Shown here piece after piece: positions 53,829 through 60,484 of a stretch of 62,907 nt of DNA (positions are counted from its first letter, which is position 1; each line of letters starts with the position of its first letter). The position numbers were made by a program, and so were the translations under genes. Source of the DNA: Candidatus Coprenecus pullicola (lineage in GTDB: Bacteria; Bacteroidota; Bacteroidia; Bacteroidales; UBA932). The DNA lies in NCBI GenBank assembly GCA_018711925.1, contig DVHR01000087.1, forward strand, positions 1 through 62,907, given 5' to 3'. The notes under the pieces were generated by a model. The model did not search any database. It was not told the DNA's origin and saw only the letters and a list, made by a program, of their open reading frames with translations.

Positions 53829-54293
53829 ATGATACAGAGAATACAGACATTGTTTTTGACCATAGCGGCAGGGCTGCTGATATCCATGTTCTTCACTCCG
53901 ATGGTTCGCTTCATAGGTGATTCCGCCACCACCATCCCATTCGTAGCGGTCGCCATGGCCAAGGGATTCACCCTGACCACCATATTCCAGATCGTCTGCA
54001 CTGTTCTCAGCGTCACCGTAATATTCTTGTACAAGAACCGCATCCGACAGATCCGCCTGTGCAACCTCAACACCATCATCCTGATAGGCTACCAGATTAT
54101 CCTGGCCGTATATTTCTTCCAGAGGGCATCCAAATTGGGAGAGGACGCGCTGTTCACCGTTCCGTGCATCTTCCCCATATGCGCGGCCATACTTACATTC
54201 ATCGGTATGAGATACATCGCCCGTGACGAGGCGCTCGTAATGGCCTCCACCCGTCTCCGCTCCGGCAGAAAAGGCAGCGGCAAGAAGCACTAG
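53829..54293 (+). CDS. DUF4293 membrane protein
   Basis: A 154-residue protein with four membrane helices. The N-terminus MIQRIQTLFLTIAAGLLISM is the DUF4293 signature, and helices follow at about 50-72, 82-98 and 110-126. DUF4293 is nearly confined to Bacteroidota and has no known role. The basic tail (RLRSGRKGSGKKH) would lie in the cytoplasm. It precedes the fimbrial operon but has its own hairpin terminator, so it is probably separate. Confidence 0.85.
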   Translation: MIQRIQTLFLTIAAGLLISMFFTPMVRFIGDSATTIPFVAVAMAKGFTLTTIFQIVCTVLSVTVIFLYKNRIRQIRLCNLNTIILIGYQIILAVYFFQRASKLGEDALFTVPCIFPICAAILTFIGMRYIARDEALVMASTRLRSGRKGSGKKH

Positions 54294-54333
54294 CAAAGAC
54301 AGGATACAGACTTTCCCTTATCACACCGACAAA

Positions 54334-54365
54334 GCGGAGACTTCCCGTTTTCCGCAGTATTTTTC
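54334..54365 (+). terminator. weak hairpin terminator after the DUF4293 gene
   Basis: GCGGA (54334-54338) and TCCGC (54351-54355) pair with a 12-base loop, followed by AGTATTTTT. Short stem, so moderate confidence. Confidence 0.5.
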
Positions 54366-54444
54366 ATTGCAGACACACGACACGGTCCTGAGTTTTGCAC
54401 TGCAAGGACACCCCCTATCGGAAACCTTTTAGAAGGCATTAACC

Positions 54445-54479
54445 AACTATTTGTTCACAATAATACAACTAAATGTTGT
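54445..54479 (+). promoter_or_regulatory. two AAC-N5-GTT palindromes at the fimbrial promoter, candidate operator
   Basis: AACTATTTGTT (54445-54455) and ACAACTAAATGTTGT (54465-54479) share the same core. Their centres are 22 bases apart, about two helical turns. The second covers the -33 element, so a bound protein could block or position RNA polymerase. No candidate regulator lies next to it. Confidence 0.5.
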
Positions 54480-54505
54480 CAAATTAAATTTTTTTAGTAA
54501 TTTTG
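54476..54505 (+). promoter_or_regulatory. Bacteroidota-type promoter of the fimbrial operon
   Basis: TTG (54476-54478) and TAATTTTG (54498-54505) are separated by 19 bases. The transcript would start near 54511, about 42 bases before the first gene. Confidence 0.65.
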
Positions 54506-54552
54506 TGCTATAAACTTGAACCCAAGACATAAACTAGACTTTAAGATCTTTT

Positions 54553-55143
54553 ATGAAACATCTGTACCGCACATTACAGCGGACAATATTATGTATTGCC
54601 ATCTTCTCTTCAATGCCGCTTGCCCTGAAAGGGCAGCATATGGCATTGAAGACAAACTTGCTGTCCGACCTTACCACGACTGTCAACCTCGGGCTGGAAG
54701 TTTCCTTGGCCCCGAAATGGAGTCTGGACATCTCCGGCAACTACAATGCCTGGGAGTTCAAGGACTACCGCAAGCAGAAACAATGGATGGTTCAGCCGGA
54801 AGCCCGCTTCTGGTTCTGCGAGACTTTCAACGGACATTTCCTTGCCCTCCACGGTATCGGAGGTGAATTCAACATGGCCAATCCGTTCTTCCCGTTCAGT
54901 CTCAACAAAGAGCTCAGGGACTACCGCTATGAAGGATGGATGTACGGAGCCGGTATCGGTTACGGCTACCACTGGATACTGTCCCCGAGGTGGAGCATTG
55001 AGGCGGAGATCGGCGTAGGATACGTAGGAACGACTTACGAACAGTACGAGTGCATCCGATGCGGAGCACTGCTCTACGAAGGCTGCTCCAACAAGTTTAC
55101 GATTACCAAGCTGGCTGTCAGTCTCATATTTATGATTTTTTAA
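54553..55143 (+). CDS. DUF3575 fimbrial-operon protein, beta-barrel-like
   Basis: A 196-residue secreted protein with signal peptide (LQRTILCIAIFSSMPLALKG). MALKTNLLSDLTTTVNLGLE and KWSLDISGNYNAWEF are DUF3575 signatures. Alternating hydrophobic strands and a C-terminal FTITKLAVSLIFMIF suggest a small outer-membrane barrel. DUF3575 genes regularly begin Mfa-type fimbrial operons in Bacteroidales; a role in assembly or anchoring is probable but unproven. Internal pair of Cys near CIRCGALLYEGC is unusual. First gene after the promoter. Confidence 0.82.
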   Translation: MKHLYRTLQRTILCIAIFSSMPLALKGQHMALKTNLLSDLTTTVNLGLEVSLAPKWSLDISGNYNAWEFKDYRKQKQWMVQPEARFWFCETFNGHFLALHGIGGEFNMANPFFPFSLNKELRDYRYEGWMYGAGIGYGYHWILSPRWSIEAEIGVGYVGTTYEQYECIRCGALLYEGCSNKFTITKLAVSLIFMIF

Positions 55144-55153
55144 CATTGATGCG

Positions 55154-56641
55154 ATGAAAGGTTTTGTCTACAATATATGTCTCTTATTCCTGCTTGTGCC
55201 TATGCTGAGTCTTCGGGCACAGGCCCAGACATCCTATCTGGACCGGATAGAATGGATACTGTCAGATGTCCGGATGAAGACCGACTCCGTGAGCAAGGAA
55301 CGCACGGCCAGGATTGACCTCGCCCTCAGATGGAAACAGGAACCTGATGTTGCGCCGCAGCATACTGTCTGCATCACTCCGGTCATGCTGTCCAAGGACT
55401 CTACAAGAGAATTCAGTTTCGCACCTATATATATAGACGGGCGCATACGCGAAAAAGCCATAGAACGGAACACCGTACTGGATAAGAAAGGCGTACACAG
55501 ACCTGACTCGGCCTTTGTCATCGAGACAGGCCGTAAGGCACCCAAGACAGTACGCTACGTGGCGGAGATACCTTATGACCCCGTGATGCTGGACGGACTG
55601 CTGGCCCTGTACGAGACAGTCAACGGCTGCGCTGACTGCCTGAAAGGCACAGACACCCTATACCTGGAGGGAGTGCTGCCTCCGTATACGCCTCAGTGGT
55701 CGGCCCCCGGCTTCATGCAGAGTCCGAACGGAGACGACAAGAACAGAGAACGTCACTATACTGCGGACTTGAAGTTTATCGTAGACCGTGACGAGATCGA
55801 TCCAGACTACATGGACAACGCCGAAGTTCTCAGCAGCATCATGGAATCCATACACACGGCCATGAACGACACTGTTTTTGCCATAAAAGCCGTACACTTC
55901 CTCGGATTCGCATCGCCTGACGGACCGGAGATACCCAACACCTCACTCGCCGAACGGAGAGCGGCAAGTCTTGCCAAATATATAAAAGGTATGGACACGA
56001 CCATTCCTGACTCTCTCTACATCGTAGCGAACGGGGCCGAGAACTGGGAAGGCTTCTTCCAGGCCGTGGACGCGGACACCAACCTCGCGAAGAATCCGGC
56101 AATAATGAAAGTCAGGGCCGTTCTTAACAGCAGCAACCGGGACAGCTGCGAATGGATTCTCAAAGAGGACAAGGTGCTCTATGACAGACTGCGGGAAGAT
56201 ATTCTGCCCGGTCTGCGACGGACTGACTATGTCATTGAATATCATCTGAAGAGCTTCACTCCGGAAGAGGCGGAAGCACTCTGGCAAGAGCATCCCGAGT
56301 GGCTTAGCATCAACGAGATGTATTCTGTCGCCGACCTTTATGGAAAGGACGATCCCAGATATCTGGACGTACTGTTCACAGCCGCGCGTACTTACCCGGC
56401 CGACATAGCTGCATCACACAACGCGGCCATCGCGCTGTACAGTGCCGGCATGACAACGGAAGCCGTATCGCTCCTGTCCGGGCACTATGAGCCGCAGCTG
56501 CTCAATACGCTGGGCATCATCTACGCCGGAGAGGGCATGTATCCCGAGGCTGAGGCAGCCCTCTCGCTTGCGGCCAATACCGGCTTTGAAGAAGCCATAC
56601 ACAACCTCAAGGAACTCCACAGAATAATGGAACAATTATAA
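55154..56641 (+). CDS. DUF3868/OmpA-like fimbrial-operon protein
   Basis: A 495-residue secreted protein (signal peptide ICLLFLLVPMLSLRAQAQ). The N-terminal half matches DUF3868, which accompanies fimbrial operons. From residue 235 it has an OmpA-like peptidoglycan-binding pattern: FLGFASPDGPEIPNTSLAER followed by RAASLAKYIKG. The last 100 residues look like helical tetratricopeptide-type repeats (YSAGMTTEAVSLLSGHYEP, LGIIYAGEGMYPEAEAALSL). It may link the fimbria to the cell wall. It starts 10 bases after the DUF3575 stop. Confidence 0.82.
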   Translation: MKGFVYNICLLFLLVPMLSLRAQAQTSYLDRIEWILSDVRMKTDSVSKERTARIDLALRWKQEPDVAPQHTVCITPVMLSKDSTREFSFAPIYIDGRIREKAIERNTVLDKKGVHRPDSAFVIETGRKAPKTVRYVAEIPYDPVMLDGLLALYETVNGCADCLKGTDTLYLEGVLPPYTPQWSAPGFMQSPNGDDKNRERHYTADLKFIVDRDEIDPDYMDNAEVLSSIMESIHTAMNDTVFAIKAVHFLGFASPDGPEIPNTSLAERRAASLAKYIKGMDTTIPDSLYIVANGAENWEGFFQAVDADTNLAKNPAIMKVRAVLNSSNRDSCEWILKEDKVLYDRLREDILPGLRRTDYVIEYHLKSFTPEEAEALWQEHPEWLSINEMYSVADLYGKDDPRYLDVLFTAARTYPADIAASHNAAIALYSAGMTTEAVSLLSGHYEPQLLNTLGIIYAGEGMYPEAEAALSLAANTGFEEAIHNLKELHRIMEQL

Positions 56642-56683
56642 TAACCATAAAATATTTAATAACTTTTACAACTATTTTTATTT

Positions 56684-58189
56684 ATGAAAACAGCTACTTT
56701 TTTAAAGACTGCTCTCGCACTCGGTGCCGCAGCAGTGCTGGCTACTTCCTGCAACAAGGAGGAGCATAACAACATGATTACTGACGAGGGCACCAAGTCT
56801 GTAGTCCTGAAGATTGACCTCGGTCAGACCGGAACAAAGGCCATGACTCCGGATGATGCATGGAGCCAACAAGAAAATGTTGTAAGCAACATCGCCATCT
56901 ACTTTACCGACGCTAACGACATCATCAAGTATGCCTACAAGGCCGACGCTAATGCCAACAACGATGCCGCTAAAATCTGGAAGAATTTTCAGAAAGGCGT
57001 ACGCTTCATCGGAATGAAGGGCATCTCAAGAGTTTATGTTGTAGCCAACGGTGGTACTGATAATGAAATCGTGACTTTCGCCAATGGTGCATATGTAAAC
57101 GACAATGAGAATAAGAGCATCCGCGACCTTAACTTCGATATTGAGAAGTTCGGCCCGACAGCGGAACAGAACGGTGTTCCTTTCGTAGGAGCGGACATAG
57201 TACTTGAGAGTGTTGAAACTGTCGCTGGTGGAGATAATGCTGTGATTATTGATCCCAAAGCAGAGGGTGGTCCTTATTTCAGTGCCAAGGTTTCCATTCG
57301 TCCCGTACTGTCCCGTCTGGAAATAACCCAAGTATCCATCCAGGAGTCAGGTACTCTGTACTTCACAGAGGATGCCGGGAGCGGCATCCTTAAACAATGC
57401 GCCGAAGACGCACCTGAAGCCATGTACAGATTTGACTACAGCGGATTTGACGCCGTTCTCACCGGTGTATATATGAGCAACTTCTACCGCGATTCCAAGC
57501 TCATCCCTACGCCCTCAGACCTGGCAGCATGGGATGTATTCGCCAACCCCGGCGGAACATCTCCCATCGTAAACGGTGACTGGGGATCTCCTCTTCAGAG
57601 TGAATATCAGAGCATTGCCAGATACACAGGCTGGACCGGTACTGATTACGCAGCCCTCGTAGGATCAGAGTTTGAGAAAACTGAAGGCTCCACCAAATAT
57701 CTCTTTGACGGAAGCACCAAGAGCAAAGTAATTCCTTTCCACTTCCTCTTCCCTTACGATGTAACTTCCGAAGAACAAGATGCCGATGCCGTAGCTAATC
57801 CAGTTATCCCTCAGCTGAGCTTCCAGTTTATCCCGACTACAGAAAATGAGATCGTGACCGACAACTTCCAGTATAAAAATCAGGATACTTGGGAGGACAT
57901 TACCAACAGCAGTACCATTGCCATGCTTAAGGGCGAGGTAATGTGGCCTCATACAACAGGACAGTCTTCCCAGGAAGAGGTATACGCCAACGTTGTCAAC
58001 TTCGCGACTAACGCAGAAGGAACGACTCGTGCCACGATTATGACCGGTAAGATCTACAAGATTCAAAACGTTCTCGTAACCCCCGCAGCCCTTGCAACCA
58101 CCACTCAGGCTACGGATGGAAGCAACATCATCGTGGAAGTGAAAATTGTTCCTTTTACTGAAGAAAACGTTTACCCTGTATTTGAATAA
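56684..58189 (+). CDS. Mfa1-like major fimbrial subunit
   Basis: A 501-residue lipoprotein-type prefimbrillin: signal with lipobox LATSC, Cys at residue 23. The mature chain begins with a strand-rich domain (SVVLKIDLGQTG), then Thr-Lys-Ala at 51-53, followed by VVSNIAIYFTDANDI, the strand pattern of FimA/Mfa1 proteins. In Porphyromonas the prefimbrillin is cut after an Arg or Lys here, and a freed groove accepts a donor strand from the next subunit. The sequence has low GC for the window and is likely highly expressed. First of four fimbrial lipoproteins. Confidence 0.85.
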   Translation: MKTATFLKTALALGAAAVLATSCNKEEHNNMITDEGTKSVVLKIDLGQTGTKAMTPDDAWSQQENVVSNIAIYFTDANDIIKYAYKADANANNDAAKIWKNFQKGVRFIGMKGISRVYVVANGGTDNEIVTFANGAYVNDNENKSIRDLNFDIEKFGPTAEQNGVPFVGADIVLESVETVAGGDNAVIIDPKAEGGPYFSAKVSIRPVLSRLEITQVSIQESGTLYFTEDAGSGILKQCAEDAPEAMYRFDYSGFDAVLTGVYMSNFYRDSKLIPTPSDLAAWDVFANPGGTSPIVNGDWGSPLQSEYQSIARYTGWTGTDYAALVGSEFEKTEGSTKYLFDGSTKSKVIPFHFLFPYDVTSEEQDADAVANPVIPQLSFQFIPTTENEIVTDNFQYKNQDTWEDITNSSTIAMLKGEVMWPHTTGQSSQEEVYANVVNFATNAEGTTRATIMTGKIYKIQNVLVTPAALATTTQATDGSNIIVEVKIVPFTEENVYPVFE

Positions 58190-58224
58190 TTAAACATTAA
58201 ATTCACTTTACTAACATTACCGAA

Positions 58225-59160
58225 ATGACAAGGTCGAGACAGATATGGATACTCGCTGTTCTGCTCCTGTGCGGCGCAACCGCCTGCATCAGGGAGAACA
58301 TAGACGACTGCGAGACTCCCGTGACACTGGATTTCCTATACTTTGGAGACGGAATAATCGACATATTCCCTGAAAGAATCAGGACTGTTGACATGTTCGT
58401 CTACAGAGAGAACGGAGATCTGGCCGCCACTGTCTCGTGCTCAGAGGAGGATCTGGCCTCCGACCAGGGTGTGGACTTGAGACTCATGCCCGGCAACTAC
58501 CGTATTGTCTGCTGGGGCAACGCTTGGGAGAATACCCACTTGGAAGCCGAAGCCGACGAGCCTTATCTCGGAGAATCATCCTGGTTTGACGGAGAGGACT
58601 GTCAGGGCATTGACCCCTTGTATTTCGGTGAGAAGACACTTACCGTACCCCGTACCCTCAAACCGGTACGGGATACGGTAATTTATACTTGCTCCCACAT
58701 ATCGATTCAGGTAACGATGGAGGGATTTGCCAACGCCGACAACTTCAATGCCGCTCCGGCAACGGACGGTCATAACGCTCCGTCTACGGCTCCACTCATC
58801 ACACTCAGCCATGAAGACCTGAGTGCCTGGATTGACTTCGGAAACACTCCTTCGGAGGAGACTACGGACTACAAGCCGGTGATTTCCAACCACTCTGAAA
58901 AGGCCGACTCGTACATCACACTATATAGAGTTCCAAAGTTCACCAACGAGACAGGCTCACAACTGACCATTGTGCGCAACGACACAGGGGCGGAACTTTA
59001 CCGCCGCTCATTCGCCGACATCATCAATACTCTAGGCATTGACGTAACCTCCAGAGACGAAGTGTCCATTGAGCTCATCATCCGCGTATGGAGCATGGAC
59101 GGCGAAGTCAACATTGATATAATCGGCTGGAACAGCGAGACAGTTTTCCCCATATTATGA
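58225..59160 (+). CDS. FimB/Mfa2-family fimbrial anchor
   Basis: A 311-residue lipoprotein (lipobox LLLCGATAC, Cys at 21). CIRENIDDCETPVTLDFLYF and RTVDMFVYRENGDLAATVSC are typical of Mfa2, which ends and anchors the fimbria in the outer membrane and sets its length. Unlike its neighbours it has no Lys or Arg processing site of the TKA form after the Cys, in line with an uncut anchor. It starts 35 bases after the major subunit. Confidence 0.87.
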   Translation: MTRSRQIWILAVLLLCGATACIRENIDDCETPVTLDFLYFGDGIIDIFPERIRTVDMFVYRENGDLAATVSCSEEDLASDQGVDLRLMPGNYRIVCWGNAWENTHLEAEADEPYLGESSWFDGEDCQGIDPLYFGEKTLTVPRTLKPVRDTVIYTCSHISIQVTMEGFANADNFNAAPATDGHNAPSTAPLITLSHEDLSAWIDFGNTPSEETTDYKPVISNHSEKADSYITLYRVPKFTNETGSQLTIVRNDTGAELYRRSFADIINTLGIDVTSRDEVSIELIIRVWSMDGEVNIDIIGWNSETVFPIL

Positions 59161-59185
59161 CATTATAAGACAATAGTATAAAGAT

Positions 59186-60469
59186 ATGACGATTCTTGGT
59201 AACATCCGACAGATTATAAACCCGGCACTGCTGATGACAGTATGTACAGCCGGAATGCTGCTGCTTTCTTGCCAACGCGACGAAGACAAGCGTCCTGCAC
59301 AGGACTGCACAGCCATGGTTCACATCAATACGGATGTTCCTGACACCAAGGCAATCGCAGATTCGGACATCAACTCCATAGCCATATTCGTATTCAACGA
59401 CAATGACGTGCTGGTCGGCTATCTGTATGAAAGCGGGCTGACCTCCAACACTGAAAGAACATTTCCTATGAACCTGACGGAATCCGGAGCACTGGACTTC
59501 TACGTCATCGCCAACTCCGAGCCGGGGTTCTATCGCTTGGTTGACGAGCGCGGAGACGTGCTTGACCTTTCCGGCACTCTTGATGACCTTCCGGAAGGCA
59601 TCACCCCTGACAGACTCTGGAACAGCCGCGTCGATAGGCATCAGGGCACCTCGGCACAGGGAGACTGGTTCATCCCCATGAACAATCTGCCCGGCTCGGG
59701 CCTGATAAACTTCCGTTTCACCGTCCGCAGCCAGAGCACCACATATATCCCCATAGAACTGAGCCGGGCCGTATCCAAGATAGAGGTCTGGTTCCGCTCC
59801 AATGACCAGACAACAGAACCTCCCAAACGCGAAAGCAGCAGCAAACTCAATCTTGTACCGGGACAGGATTACGACCTCCGCAGTTACTACAGCATCAATC
59901 GGCTTCAACTGACCATGCCGGTCAACTCTATCGGCACATACGACGACGACCTGACATATTCCGATCCTCCCGCGTCCGTCTCAAAAGACGGTCCACTCAA
60001 TTATCTGAATGTAGGCGGATTCGGCAGCGGATTCCCCGATTACGACCCGGATGACATTCCAAACAATTTCTACTCCGGGGACTATTTCGCCAAGATATGG
60101 GAGTTCTATATCTTCCCAAATCTGTACGGAGGCAACTCTGCCGGAGAACTGACAGGCGACTCGTCCGAGACCAACTGCACGACACTGGACATAGACTATG
60201 TTCTCTCGGAGGAAAACGGAAGTTACAACGAAAAGGTGAGCACAACGGGATGGGGGCCATGGCAGGAGACAACCTACACATACACATGGGTGAGCAACGG
60301 ATATACAGACGGCAGTACTCAGAACAAGAAAGTCATACTGCCGGCGTGTGAGCGCAACAGCAACATCCGGGTGTGGTGCGCCCTCAATGACGACACAGAC
60401 CGCTCGTTTACATACACAGTTTCTGACTGGGACGAGACCGTAACCGTCAATGTACCCGATTTTGAATAA
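59186..60469 (+). CDS. fimbrial accessory lipoprotein, Mfa-like
   Basis: A 427-residue lipoprotein (lipobox MLLLSC, Cys at 29). After the Cys a first strand, then VPDTKAIADS with Lys at 55, then INSIAIFVFNDNDVLVGYLY, the pattern shared with the major subunit. The rest is strand-rich and ends in SFTYTVSDWDETVTVNVPDF. The position after Mfa2 fits a tip or accessory subunit comparable to Mfa3 or Mfa4, but homology to either cannot be shown here. Confidence 0.75.
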   Translation: MTILGNIRQIINPALLMTVCTAGMLLLSCQRDEDKRPAQDCTAMVHINTDVPDTKAIADSDINSIAIFVFNDNDVLVGYLYESGLTSNTERTFPMNLTESGALDFYVIANSEPGFYRLVDERGDVLDLSGTLDDLPEGITPDRLWNSRVDRHQGTSAQGDWFIPMNNLPGSGLINFRFTVRSQSTTYIPIELSRAVSKIEVWFRSNDQTTEPPKRESSSKLNLVPGQDYDLRSYYSINRLQLTMPVNSIGTYDDDLTYSDPPASVSKDGPLNYLNVGGFGSGFPDYDPDDIPNNFYSGDYFAKIWEFYIFPNLYGGNSAGELTGDSSETNCTTLDIDYVLSEENGSYNEKVSTTGWGPWQETTYTYTWVSNGYTDGSTQNKKVILPACERNSNIRVWCALNDDTDRSFTYTVSDWDETVTVNVPDFE

Positions 60470-60484
60470 CACATAACATCAGGC

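Noticed and set aside
54294..54552. Invertible fimbrial promoter
   Set aside because: No pair of flanking inverted repeats of useful length and no invertase gene nearby.
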